Assembly (NCBI RefSeq): GCF_002934455.1
Contig: NZ_PTIR01000005.1
Location: 232,880-296,879, forward strand
DNA length: 64,000 nucleotides
DNA from: Trinickia symbiotica
GTDB lineage: Bacteria > Pseudomonadota > Gammaproteobacteria > Burkholderiales > Burkholderiaceae
Direction: 5' to 3'
The notes beneath the pieces were generated by a model that saw nothing but the letters and a program-made list of their open reading frames with translations, was not told where the DNA came from and made no database searches. The first letter of the stretch is position 1. Each line of letters begins with the position of its first letter. Below, in pieces: positions 19,148 to 27,381 of this stretch. The position numbers and the translations under genes were made by a program.

Positions 19148-20313
19148 GCCGCGTCCTCCTCTGGCTCGGCCGCGCGCGCCGCCGGGTGGGCGGCACGCAG
19201 GCGTCGGATCAATTCGAGCTCCGATTGGAAATCGACGTAATGCGGCAGCTTCAGGTGCTGCACGAACCCCGAAGCCTCCACGTTGTCGCTGTGATAAAGC
19301 ATGAACTCGGGGTCTTGCGCCGGCGCGGTCACCGCTTCACCAAGCTCTTGCGCGCGCAGTGCCCGATCGATGAGCGACATGGCCATCGCCTTTCGCTCCG
19401 AATGGCCGAACGCCAGGCCGTATCCCTGCGTGAAGCTTGGCGGCGTCTTCTTGCTGCCCGCGAACTGGTTGATCATCTGGCATTCGGTGACCTCGATCTC
19501 GCCGAGTTCGACGGCAAAACCGAGTTCGGGGATCTCCATCTCGACGGCCACCTTGCCAAACCGGATTTCACCCGCGAACGGATGGTTGCGCGCATAGCCG
19601 CGCTGCGTCGAGTACGCCGTCGAAAGAAGGAAGCCCTCGTCGGCGCGCGCGAGATTCTGCAGCCGCACGGCGCGCTCCGCCGGCATCAAAAGAGGCTCGA
19701 GCGCCAGGTCGACGGGCTCCGCCGAGTTCTCCGAGGGACGCTCCTGTTCGATCAGACCCTCGGCGTCGAGCAGCGTCACGACACGCGGTGTCGGCGTCGG
19801 TTCAGCGGCCTCGGGACCGGATTGCGCGGACCCGGCGTTAAGTCCGGTGGAAGGCGGCACCGAGTGTTCGGCGCCGACGCCTTCATGATCCCGATCGGAT
19901 TCCTCCTCGGCGAGCAGCGAAAAGTCGAGCAGCCGCTGCGTGTAGTCGTAGGTCGGCCCCAGCAATTGTCCGCCTGGAACGTCCTTGAACGTGGCGGAAA
20001 TACGCCGCTGCACTTCCATCCGCTCGGTATCGATCGGGCGTGTGTAGCCGAAGCGCGGCAGCGTCGTGCGGTAGGCGCGCAGCAAGAAGATGGCTTCGAC
20101 GAGATCCCCCGCCGCCTGCTTGATGGCCAACGCCGCGAGATCTTCGTCGTAGACCGAGCCTTCGGTCATCACGCGTGCGACAGCGAGGCGCATCTGCTGG
20201 CGGATCTGTGCGATCGTCAGCTCTGGGTGTGCGCGATCGCCGCGCCTTGCTGCTTCGAGCAAGCGCCACGATGCCTCGATCGCGCGCTCGCCTCCTTTGA
20301 CTGCGACGTACAT
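19144..20313 (-). CDS. phnI: PhnI, nucleosidase/transferase subunit of the C-P lyase core
   Basis: A 389-aa protein. PhnI with PhnG, PhnH and PhnL attaches the phosphonate to ribose 5-triphosphate by displacing adenine from ATP. It begins MYVAVKGGERAI at the ATG at 20313; the final A of the phnH stop TGA is the A of this ATG. Conserved parts include GPTYDYTQRLLDFSLLAEEE, AYSTQRGYARNHPFAGEIR and FTQGYGLAFGHSERKAM. A Pro/Glu-rich stretch (about residues 145-190) looks like a linker insertion. Confidence 0.95.
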   Translation of the reverse strand: MYVAVKGGERAIEASWRLLEAARRGDRAHPELTIAQIRQQMRLAVARVMTEGSVYDEDLAALAIKQAAGDLVEAIFLLRAYRTTLPRFGYTRPIDTERMEVQRRISATFKDVPGGQLLGPTYDYTQRLLDFSLLAEEESDRDHEGVGAEHSVPPSTGLNAGSAQSGPEAAEPTPTPRVVTLLDAEGLIEQERPSENSAEPVDLALEPLLMPAERAVRLQNLARADEGFLLSTAYSTQRGYARNHPFAGEIRFGKVAVEMEIPELGFAVELGEIEVTECQMINQFAGSKKTPPSFTQGYGLAFGHSERKAMAMSLIDRALRAQELGEAVTAPAQDPEFMLYHSDNVEASGFVQHLKLPHYVDFQSELELIRRLRAAHPAARAAEPEEDAA

Positions 20314-20933
20314 CAGTTGAGCTCCACTCGAGTCGTCCGCGGTATGCCGATCACGGATCGCCCGCAAACGAGGTAACAATCGACGCCGCACGGCGCCTGC
20401 GTGGCAAGCGCTGCCCGCGCATGCCAGAACGTATCGGCGATGCCGAGCGGCGCGGCGCGAACGCTCGATCGAATACCCGGGCCCGACAGCGTCAGCGGCC
20501 GCCCTCCTTCGAGCGCGTCGACTCGGATCAGCAACGTGGCCGAGCCCTGCGGCTCCTCGGGCGTGCCGAGCGAAAACGCGTCAGGCGCGGGCAGGCTCGC
20601 CGCATCGGCGATGTACGCGAAGGCGGCGGCTTCCGGCGCATCGGCGAGCGGCGCACCTGTATGAAAGCGGATCGCCTGCGCGAGCGATTCGTCGCGCCGC
20701 TGAAGCCAGACGGGCGTGGAGAAGTCCACGAGCGTCAGGAGGGCCGCGAACGCCGCCGCGGGCCATCGCCGTTGCGCGTCGTCGCCGAGCGCCACGTCGA
20801 TCGAGTACGCCGTACCGGGCCGCGCCAGTGCATCGAGCAGCACGCGAAAGCAGGCTTGGGCATCGTGAACCGGATCGTCAAAGCCGCGCACGAGCGCATC
20901 GAGCGAAGAAAGCTTGTCGTTGTCGATCATCAT
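20313..20933 (-). CDS. phnH: PhnH, C-P lyase complex subunit
   Basis: A 206-aa subunit of the PhnGHIJ core. The family pattern is visible in GFDDPVHDAQACFRVLLDA at the N-terminus, LTLSGPGIRSSV in the middle and the C-terminal ending GIPRTTRVELN. The ATG overlaps the phnG stop (ATGA) and the stop overlaps phnI by one base, so phnG-H-I are translationally linked. Confidence 0.94.
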   Translation of the reverse strand: MMIDNDKLSSLDALVRGFDDPVHDAQACFRVLLDALARPGTAYSIDVALGDDAQRRWPAAAFAALLTLVDFSTPVWLQRRDESLAQAIRFHTGAPLADAPEAAAFAYIADAASLPAPDAFSLGTPEEPQGSATLLIRVDALEGGRPLTLSGPGIRSSVRAAPLGIADTFWHARAALATQAPCGVDCYLVCGRSVIGIPRTTRVELN

Positions 20934-21409
20934 TCGCCTCGGACCATCGTATAGAAATCCACGCGCGTCGAGGCAGTGCTCTCGGTGCGCTCGCGCCGCG
21001 CTTCATCGAGCGTTCGCGCGAGCGGCGCCAACAATCGTTCGCGCACTGCGTCGCGCCAGCGCGGCGACTGCAGCATCGCGTCGGCGAGCGCCGCGAGTTC
21101 AGCGCGCCGCTTGTCGCGCCCCAATTGATAAGCCACGCCGACGAGGCCGACGCCGTCGCGCGACTTCAGACGAAGCACGGCACGCGTCACCGTCGTCTCG
21201 CCGACGTTGAAGGGATCGCCGGTGCCGCCGATGCGCCCGCGCACCATCGCAAGCCCGGTCTGCGGCGCGCGCAGCCAGTCGAAGGCCGGCAACGGCATGC
21301 CGTCGCAGACGGCCTCGAGCGCGCACTCGAGCGTCGCACGCGGCGCCCGCGCGAGCTGCGCCAGCCAGCGCCGCCGCTCGAGCTCGATATCGGGGGATGA
21401 ATCGTTCAT
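20930..21409 (-). CDS. phnG: PhnG, C-P lyase complex subunit
   Basis: A 159-aa subunit of the C-P lyase core. The start is placed at the ATG at 21409 (MNDSSPDIELERRRW), preceded by AGGA. An in-frame start ~120 bases upstream would add a basic non-conserved leader and cross regulatory DNA. The conserved segment GMVRGRIGG-like (LAMVRGRIGGTGDPFNVGE) is present. It is the first gene of the minus-strand phnGHIJKLM operon and faces phnF across a regulatory region. Confidence 0.94.
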   Translation of the reverse strand: MNDSSPDIELERRRWLAQLARAPRATLECALEAVCDGMPLPAFDWLRAPQTGLAMVRGRIGGTGDPFNVGETTVTRAVLRLKSRDGVGLVGVAYQLGRDKRRAELAALADAMLQSPRWRDAVRERLLAPLARTLDEARRERTESTASTRVDFYTMVRGE

Positions 21410-21530
21410 GTATGCGGTTCCTGGATCTGTCGCGAATGCACTGTGGTACGCAGATACGAGCTCGGACCGGCCCCTGCCCGCCTTTGTGCCGCGTCGCCTC
21501 GACTCTCGTTGTTGCCGCTTCAGCAATTTC

Positions 21531-21554
21531 ATCTAGTCGTCTAGACGATTAGAT
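21531..21554. promoter_or_regulatory. 24-bp palindrome, probable PhnF operator between phnG and phnF
   Basis: The 24 bases are a palindrome broken only at one symmetric base pair, with centre TCGTCTAGACGA and flanking ATCTA/TAGAT arms. It lies 122 bases from the phnG start and 144 bases from the phnF start, in the divergent regulatory region. GntR/HutC regulators bind such palindromes, so PhnF is the likely ligand. A related site lies upstream of phnD at 23866-23877. Confidence 0.65.
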
Positions 21555-21697
21555 CGATGCTCGACATGCTAGCATATCGTCGTCGGCAGCGTGCGGCATT
21601 GTGTTTCCGCAACGATTTGCTTTCACCTTTCACGCCCCGATCACGTGGGGGCCCATACAATGGTCGCTAAACGACGAATTTGACCGATCGGAATGAC

Positions 21698-22492
21698 ATG
21701 ATGATGAAACGCGGTAATGGCGGCCGGGCCATGGAAATCAGCACATCGCCGATTCCCGCGAGTGCCGTCGAGCGCGGGGCGGGCGTGGCGGTATGGCGAC
21801 AGATCGAACAAGTGCTCGCCGCGGAGATCGCCGCGAGCGGGTTCGGCGAGAACGGACGCCTGCCGAGCGAGAGCGAATTGGCGAAGCGTTTCGGCGTGAA
21901 CCGGCACACGGTGCGCCGCGCCATGCTCGGACTCGCCGCGCAGGGCCTCGTCAGTGTGGAACAAGGCAGAGGCACATTCGTTCAACCGGGGGCGATCGAC
22001 TATACGATCGGGCGCCGCACGCGGTTTACCGAAAACTTGCGCGAGCAGGGGCACTCGGCGCGCGGCATCGTATTGTCGGCGGCGTCCGTGAAGGCCGAAC
22101 CGAAAGTCGCGAAGGCGCTGGGCCTGCGCACCGGCACGCTCGTCTATCGGATCGAGTCGCTTCACGCGGCGGATGGCGTACCGCTCACCTACGCGCACGC
22201 GTGGTATCCCGCTGCACGCTTCGCCGGCTTCCCGGAGGCGCTGGAACGAGCGGACGGCGGATTCTCGGTCGCGCTCGCCGAGTATGGCATCGTCGACTAC
22301 TCGCGGCGCTGGAGCCGCATCGGCAGCATGCTGCCCGATGCCGAAGTCGCGCGCCGACTCAATATCAACCGTCAGCAGCCCGTGCTCTGGGTCGAGAACG
22401 TCGATGTGGACGCGGACGGCGTACCGATCAAGTACGGCATCACGCATTTCGCCGCGGATCGGGTCCAGCTTTATGTGGAACAAGATGTCTGA
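21698..22492 (+). CDS. phnF: PhnF, GntR/HutC-family regulator of phosphonate use
   Basis: A ~264-aa regulator. A winged helix at about residues 25-90 contains LPSESELAKRFGVNRHTVRRAM and SVEQGRGTFVQ. A C-terminal UTRA ligand domain follows (YRIESLHAADGVPLTYAHAWYP to the end). The start is uncertain: a TTG at 21680, ATGs at 21698-21706 and an ATG at 21731 are all in frame. It is divergent from phnG and its stop overlaps the DUF1045 gene by 8 bases. PhnF is expected to repress both phn units when ligand is absent. Confidence 0.9.
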   Translation: MMMKRGNGGRAMEISTSPIPASAVERGAGVAVWRQIEQVLAAEIAASGFGENGRLPSESELAKRFGVNRHTVRRAMLGLAAQGLVSVEQGRGTFVQPGAIDYTIGRRTRFTENLREQGHSARGIVLSAASVKAEPKVAKALGLRTGTLVYRIESLHAADGVPLTYAHAWYPAARFAGFPEALERADGGFSVALAEYGIVDYSRRWSRIGSMLPDAEVARRLNINRQQPVLWVENVDVDADGVPIKYGITHFAADRVQLYVEQDV

Positions 22493-23249
22493 GCCGCGAC
22501 GACTCGTGCAACGGGACGGTCAGTACAACGAACCGATCGAGTGGCTGGCCGAGAGCCGGTTCGCGATCTATTACGCGCCCGCGCGCGGATCGCCGTGGTG
22601 GAGCGCCGGGTGCCGCTGGCTCTCGCGCGATCCCGAATCGGCGGATACGCTCGCGCCGCCGCTGATCCCGGCACTCGCGGCGCGTGGGTTGGATGTCCCG
22701 GCACTATCGCACTCGCCGCGGCGCTACGGATGGCACGGCACCTTGGTCGCGCCGGCGCGCGCCGCTGCCGGTGTGCGCTTCGATGACATTCTGGCGCGGG
22801 CGCTCGCATGGGCTCGACGCCAGCGCCAGTTCGATCTCACCATCGAAGCGGCTGCCCTCGAACGGTTCGTTGCGATTCGATCGGCGACGGCCGACGGCGC
22901 CACGGCGATCGGCGCGCTCGCGGCCGATGCCGTTCGCGAGTTCGCCCCGTTGCGCGAGATGCCGAGCGAAGCGGAACGCCGACGCAGGCTCGATTCGAAT
23001 CTGACCGCGCGGCAGCGCGAGCTGCTCGATCGTTGGGGTTACCCGTACGTGTTCGACGAGTTTCGCTTTCATATGACGCTCAGCGATTCCATCGATTTGG
23101 AGCATCGCCAGATTCTGATCGACTGGTGGCGCGCGCGATTGCCTGAACTCGGCCCGCTGCCCGTCGACGGCGCGGCGCTCTTCATCGAGCCCCGGCCCGG
23201 CGAACCCTTTACACTCGCCGCCAGACTGCCGTTCGGAGACTCGCTATGA
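22485..23249 (+). CDS. DUF1045 phosphonate-operon protein, 2H phosphoesterase-like
   Basis: A 254-aa protein of the DUF1045 family that occurs in phn operons. It carries two His-x-Thr motifs, H84-G-T86 (YGWHGTL) and H196-M-T198 (FRFHMTL), the signature of 2H phosphoesterases, which open cyclic phosphates. The ATG overlaps the phnF stop and its own stop overlaps phnN by 4 bases. No phnP gene lies in the cluster, so this protein may hydrolyse the 1,2-cyclic phosphate product of PhnJ; that role is inferred from fold motifs and gene context. Confidence 0.85.
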   Translation: MSEPRRLVQRDGQYNEPIEWLAESRFAIYYAPARGSPWWSAGCRWLSRDPESADTLAPPLIPALAARGLDVPALSHSPRRYGWHGTLVAPARAAAGVRFDDILARALAWARRQRQFDLTIEAAALERFVAIRSATADGATAIGALAADAVREFAPLREMPSEAERRRRLDSNLTARQRELLDRWGYPYVFDEFRFHMTLSDSIDLEHRQILIDWWRARLPELGPLPVDGAALFIEPRPGEPFTLAARLPFGDSL

Positions 23250-23815
23250 ACTTACCGCCACAGGTGCCGCCGAAAGGACGGCTCGTCTATGTCATGGGAC
23301 CGTCGGGCGCCGGCAAAGATACGCTGCTCGGCTACGCACGCGATCGCCTGAGCGGCTCACGCGTGATTTTTGCGCACCGGTATATCACGCGCGAAGCCGG
23401 CGCCGGCGGCGAAAACCATATCTACCTGAGCCACGAAGAGTTCGGTATCCGCGCCGAGCTGGGGCTGTTCGTGCTGCAATGGTCGAGCCACGGGCTGCGC
23501 TATGGGATCGGCATAGAGATCGAGGAATGGATGGACCGCGGCTTTACGGTCGTCGTCAACGGCTCGCGCGAATACCTGCAGCAGGCGGTCGCGCGATATC
23601 CCACGCTCGCCGCGGTGCATATCGATGCCCGCCCCGAAGTCCTCGCCGCCCGCCTCGCTTCGCGCGGACGCGAGACGCTCGACGAAGTCCACGCGCGGCT
23701 CGCTCGCCGCGTGCCGCTCGCCGTTCCTGCGCAGGTCGCGCTCGCCACGATCGACAACTCGGGCGAGATCGAAGAAGCCGGTCGCGCACTGCTGGAGGTG
23801 CTCGCCGCCGAATGA
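23246..23815 (+). CDS. phnN: PhnN, ribose 1,5-bisphosphate phosphokinase
   Basis: A 189-aa P-loop kinase related to guanylate kinase that turns ribose 1,5-bisphosphate into PRPP, the last step of C-P lyase product salvage. The Walker A is GPSGAGKDT, and ITREAGAGGENHIYLSHEEF is typical of PhnN. The ATG overlaps the DUF1045 stop by 4 bases, which places the two enzymes as consecutive steps in one operon. Confidence 0.94.
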   Translation: MNLPPQVPPKGRLVYVMGPSGAGKDTLLGYARDRLSGSRVIFAHRYITREAGAGGENHIYLSHEEFGIRAELGLFVLQWSSHGLRYGIGIEIEEWMDRGFTVVVNGSREYLQQAVARYPTLAAVHIDARPEVLAARLASRGRETLDEVHARLARRVPLAVPAQVALATIDNSGEIEEAGRALLEVLAAE

Positions 23816-23865
23816 CGGCGGGACACTCAACGCTTCACCTCTCTGCCTTCTATCCGGACATCGAT

Positions 23866-23877
23866 ACATCTAGACGT
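23866..23877. promoter_or_regulatory. Second PhnF-like half palindrome upstream of phnD
   Basis: ACATCTAGACGT repeats the CTAGAC core of the 21531-21554 palindrome and is itself palindromic at 10 of 12 bases. It lies in the 217-base gap between phnN and phnD, about 155 bases before the phnD start, and suggests that phnDCE has a separate PhnF-controlled promoter. Confidence 0.45.
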
Positions 23878-24032
23878 CCGCACATCCGGCCCTGCGGCGC
23901 GCTTTCGGCGCTGCGTGCGCCACGTTCATAAATTCATCATCTACGCGTCCGACAATGCCCTGAACGTGGCACGGCGCATTCGCGCACGGTCCGCGTCCCA
24001 TCGATGCGCAACCACTCGGGGAAAGGGAACAT

Positions 24033-24932
24033 ATGAAGGTATCCAGGATTTTCGCTGCCGCCGCGCTCGTCGCGGGCTTCGCCGCCGGGGCGGCCCATGC
24101 CGAAGGAACCTGCCCGAACGACGGCGTGGTCCGTTTCGGGGTCGAGCCGTACGAATCGTCGCAGCGATTGCTGCCGGTCTACAAGGATTTGGCGGAGATG
24201 ATCGGCAAGAAGATCGGCTGCAAGGTCGAGCTTTATGTCGCCACCAACTACAACGCCGAAATCGAAGCGATGCGCAACGACAAGCTCGAGATCGGCGAAT
24301 TCGGGCCGCTCGGCTACGTGCTCGCTCATCAAGTCGCTCATGCGGAAGCCGTCGCGACGTTCGCGGGCGAGGACGGCAAACCGGCTAGCTATACCGCGTC
24401 CATCGTGACGTGGCCCGGATCGGGCGTCAAGGCGATCGCCGACGTCAAGGGCCAGTCGTTCGCCTACTCGGACCCGAGCTCGACGTCCGGTCACCTCTTT
24501 CCGGCTTACGGCCTGAGCAAGAGCGGCATCGATCCGGACAATGGCGTGAAGGCGATCTACGCGGGCAGCCATACGGCGTCGTTCGAAGCGCTGCGCAACC
24601 ATAAGGTGCAGGCGGGCGAGCTGAACAGCGAGGAAATCGCGAGCGCGAAGCTGCATAACGAGTTCGATCCGAACGCCTATGTCACGCTCTGGCAATCGGA
24701 GCCGATTCCGCTCGACCCGCTCGCCGTGCGCGGCAATCTGCCGGCCGAGTTCAAAGCGCGTCTGGCGAAGGTCCTGAGCTCGCTCGACCTCCACGAGCTG
24801 CCCGAGGCCGATCAGAAGTTCCTCGCGGCGAATGAAAACCCGGCGCTGAAGACCACGGCGCAATCGGATGCCGCCTACAACCAGATTCGCGATCTGGTCA
24901 AGACCTTGCACGTCGACCTGGCAAAACTGTGA
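24033..24932 (+). CDS. phnD: PhnD, phosphonate-binding periplasmic protein
   Basis: A 299-aa protein with a Sec signal peptide (ends at about residue 23, AHA|EG). The mature part shows the PhnD pattern RFGVEPYESSQRLLPVYKDL, the ligand-loop region GEFGPLGYVLAH and SDPSSTSGHLFPAYGL. GGGGAAAGGGAA stands before the ATG. It captures phosphonates for PhnCE. The stop overlaps phnC (GTGA). Confidence 0.95.
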   Translation: MKVSRIFAAAALVAGFAAGAAHAEGTCPNDGVVRFGVEPYESSQRLLPVYKDLAEMIGKKIGCKVELYVATNYNAEIEAMRNDKLEIGEFGPLGYVLAHQVAHAEAVATFAGEDGKPASYTASIVTWPGSGVKAIADVKGQSFAYSDPSSTSGHLFPAYGLSKSGIDPDNGVKAIYAGSHTASFEALRNHKVQAGELNSEEIASAKLHNEFDPNAYVTLWQSEPIPLDPLAVRGNLPAEFKARLAKVLSSLDLHELPEADQKFLAANENPALKTTAQSDAAYNQIRDLVKTLHVDLAKL

Positions 24933-25783
24933 ACACGATCTTCGGAACATCGGGCGCCGCGGCGCTCGAGTCGGCGGGAGCCCGGCAGTCTCACGCCGCG
25001 GCTCGCGAGGCGGCGCGCGGCGCCGCGCTCGCGTCCGGCGTGAAGCTTGCCGTGTGTAATCTGACGATGCGGTACGAGAACGGCCACACCGCCCTTCAGG
25101 ACATGAACCTGTCGGTCGAGGCCGGCGAAATGGTCGTCGTGCTCGGCAGCAACGGCAGCGGCAAGTCAACGTTCATGAAATGCGTGGTCGGGTTGAATCG
25201 GCCGACTACCGGCACCGTCGAGGTGGCGGGCCGTGACCTGGCGTCACTATCGGGCAAGGCCCTGCGCGAGGCACGGATGCCGCTCGCCCTGATTTCGCAG
25301 CACGCCAATCTGGTGCGCCGTCGCAGCGTGCTCGCCAATGTTTGCTGTGGGGCGCTCGGCCGCCATCGCGCGCTCGCCACGGTGCTGGGCCGCGTGCCGC
25401 GCGACGAAATCGAACCGGCGCTCGGCTACCTCGCGGAAGTCGGCCTGGTTGACCTGGCGGATCAGCGCGCGGGAACACTCTCCGGCGGACAAGCGCAGCG
25501 CGTGGCCGTGGCGCGCGCGCTCGCGCAAATTCCTCAGGTGCTGCTCGCCGACGAGCCCGTTGCCAGTCTCGACCCGGAGGCCGCCGACGAGGTGATGCGT
25601 CTATTGCGCCGGCTCGCGACCGAGGACGGCCTTGCCGTCGTCTGCGTGCTTCATCAGCCCGAGCTGGCGACGCGCTATGCGGATCGTCTTCTCGGCTTGC
25701 GCCGCGGGCGCACGGTATTCGATCGCCCCGCGTCGACCGTATCGGCTCGCGACATCGCCGATCTGTACGTGGCGGATGCGTGA
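24929..25783 (+). CDS. phnC: PhnC, phosphonate ABC importer ATPase
   Basis: A 284-aa ABC ATPase. Walker A is GSNGSGKST, the Q-loop is ALISQHANLV, the signature LSGGQAQRVAVARA and Walker B LLADEPVASLDPE. The start is a GTG overlapping the phnD stop; a non-conserved N-terminal ~35 residues precede LAVCNLTMRYENG, so an internal start is possible. It forms the importer with PhnD and PhnE. Confidence 0.93.
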   Translation: MNTIFGTSGAAALESAGARQSHAAAREAARGAALASGVKLAVCNLTMRYENGHTALQDMNLSVEAGEMVVVLGSNGSGKSTFMKCVVGLNRPTTGTVEVAGRDLASLSGKALREARMPLALISQHANLVRRRSVLANVCCGALGRHRALATVLGRVPRDEIEPALGYLAEVGLVDLADQRAGTLSGGQAQRVAVARALAQIPQVLLADEPVASLDPEAADEVMRLLRRLATEDGLAVVCVLHQPELATRYADRLLGLRRGRTVFDRPASTVSARDIADLYVADA

Positions 25784-26586
25784 CGATGAGCACTCCTTAC
25801 AAAGGCCGGATAGCGGGCGGCCCGTCGTTGGCCCGCAACGTCGTCTCGTTCGGTGCGATGATCGTCGCCGTCGCGCTCTTCGTGCAAGCATGGATTGTCG
25901 TGCAGGCCCGCCCACAGGATCTGATTACCGGGGCGCGCGGGATGGCCGACATCATCTCCCGCTCCCTGCCGCCCGCGTTCGACCAGTTCGGACCGACGTT
26001 GATGCCTGTCCTGGAAACGATCGATCTGGCGATTTTTGGAACCGTGATCGGCGTCTTGCTTGCCTTTCCGCTGTCGATCCTCGCCGCAAGAAACGTGACG
26101 CCTGGAAAACCGTTCTATTACGGAGCACGCGCCGTTATTGGCATTACGCGGTCCGTTCCCGATCTCGTATGGGCGCTGCTTTTCGTCACCGCGGTTGGAC
26201 TCGGGCCGTTTCCGGGCGCCTTGGCGCTCGCGGTCCACTCGGTCGGCATGCTCGGCCGTCTTTTCGCCGAAGTGATCGAGGACATGGACATGGGCCCGGT
26301 CGAAGCGTTGACGCTGACCGGCGCCGGGCGTCTGCAAGTATTCACGCATGCCGTCGTCCCCGGCGTGTTGCCGTCTCTATTGGGCATCGCGCTCTACCGC
26401 TTCGACGAGAACCTGCGCTCGTCGCTCGTACTTGGCTTCGTCGGCGCCGGCGGGATCGGCTTTATGCTGCTGACCGCGATGAATCTCTTCCAATACCAGA
26501 CGGTCGCGTTCTTGCTGATCGTCACCTTCGTGCTCGTCACCTGCGCCGAGCGGATCTCGGCCTATCTGCGCAGCCTCGTGGCCTGA
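25780..26586 (+). CDS. phnE: PhnE, phosphonate ABC importer permease
   Basis: A 268-aa inner-membrane permease with about six hydrophobic helices and the EAA-type coupling loop EALTLTGAGRLQVFTHAVVP. The start is either the GTG at 25780, overlapping the phnC stop, or the ATG at 25786. It is the membrane part of PhnCDE. It is followed after 44 bases by a hexapeptide acyltransferase gene. Confidence 0.93.
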   Translation: MTMSTPYKGRIAGGPSLARNVVSFGAMIVAVALFVQAWIVVQARPQDLITGARGMADIISRSLPPAFDQFGPTLMPVLETIDLAIFGTVIGVLLAFPLSILAARNVTPGKPFYYGARAVIGITRSVPDLVWALLFVTAVGLGPFPGALALAVHSVGMLGRLFAEVIEDMDMGPVEALTLTGAGRLQVFTHAVVPGVLPSLLGIALYRFDENLRSSLVLGFVGAGGIGFMLLTAMNLFQYQTVAFLLIVTFVLVTCAERISAYLRSLVA

Positions 26587-26630
26587 GGGCGGGACACCGC
26601 TTTTGCTTGCGCGTCGACAAAAATTGCTCC

Positions 26631-27287
26631 ATGCACATCGATAAGCTCGGCGGCGTCGATCCCTGGACGCTCGGCCGCGTGTTGTCGGAAACGCCCGACA
26701 TCCATCCGACGGCCGTGGTCCGTAACAGCGATTTCGGGCGCTATACCTACTTCGGCCCGCGCAGTCAGATCGCCAACTCCGCGTTCGGCGATTACAGCTA
26801 CGCGATGGGCGACAATCAGATCGCTCACGCGAGTATCGGCAAGTTCGTCAACATCGCGACTTGCGCGCGCATCAATCCGCCCAATCATCCGACCTGGCGC
26901 GCAACGCTTCACCATTTCACTTACCGTTCGCACTCATACGGCCTCTCGCTCGCAGACGACGAAGAGATCTTCGAGTGGCGCGCGCAAGACCGCGTCGCCA
27001 TCGGTCACGATGTCTGGCTCGGCCATGGCGCGATCGTCATGCCGGGCGTGACGATCGGCCACGGCGCGGCGGTCGGCTCGGGCGCCGTCGTGACGAAGGA
27101 CGTCCCGCCCTTCGCGATCGTCGTCGGCGTGCCGGCGCGCGTGCTGCGATTGCGCGTCGATGCGAAGACGGCCGAACGCCTTCAGCGCATCGCCTGGTGG
27201 GACTGGCCGCACGAGCGCATCGACGCCGCGTTGAGCGATTTCCGCACGCTCGGCGCGCAAGCGTTCGCCGAGAAATACGACGTTTGA
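26631..27287 (+). CDS. Hexapeptide-repeat acyltransferase of the phosphonate cluster
   Basis: A 218-aa left-handed beta-helix acyltransferase. Hexapeptide turns run from about residue 25 (SDFGRYTYFGPRSQIANSAF) to 170, with VAIGHDVWLGHGAIVMPGV and the trimer-type catalytic His region. It resembles the transferase subfamily often found in phn operons. No clear ribosome-binding site precedes the ATG. The acyl acceptor is unknown; N-acetylation of aminophosphonates, the job of PhnO elsewhere, is a possibility. Confidence 0.85.
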   Translation: MHIDKLGGVDPWTLGRVLSETPDIHPTAVVRNSDFGRYTYFGPRSQIANSAFGDYSYAMGDNQIAHASIGKFVNIATCARINPPNHPTWRATLHHFTYRSHSYGLSLADDEEIFEWRAQDRVAIGHDVWLGHGAIVMPGVTIGHGAAVGSGAVVTKDVPPFAIVVGVPARVLRLRVDAKTAERLQRIAWWDWPHERIDAALSDFRTLGAQAFAEKYDV

Positions 27288-27381
27288 GTTCCGCGGGCTG
27301 TCGGTACATCTCTATTCACAGTTCGCTGCAGGTTGCCGCCCCTCGTGATAGCGTTCCATTTTTGCAACCGGTGGACGAAGC

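Noticed and set aside
23816..24032. Pho box upstream of phnD
   Set aside because: TTCAT repeats near 23926 have the wrong spacing (8 instead of 11 bases) for a PhoB site. The PhnF-like palindrome is better supported.
25632..26630. In-frame upstream extension of the hexapeptide acyltransferase
   Set aside because: This part overlaps phnC and phnE in another frame and encodes no recognisable domain; the acyltransferase begins at MHIDKLGG at 26631.
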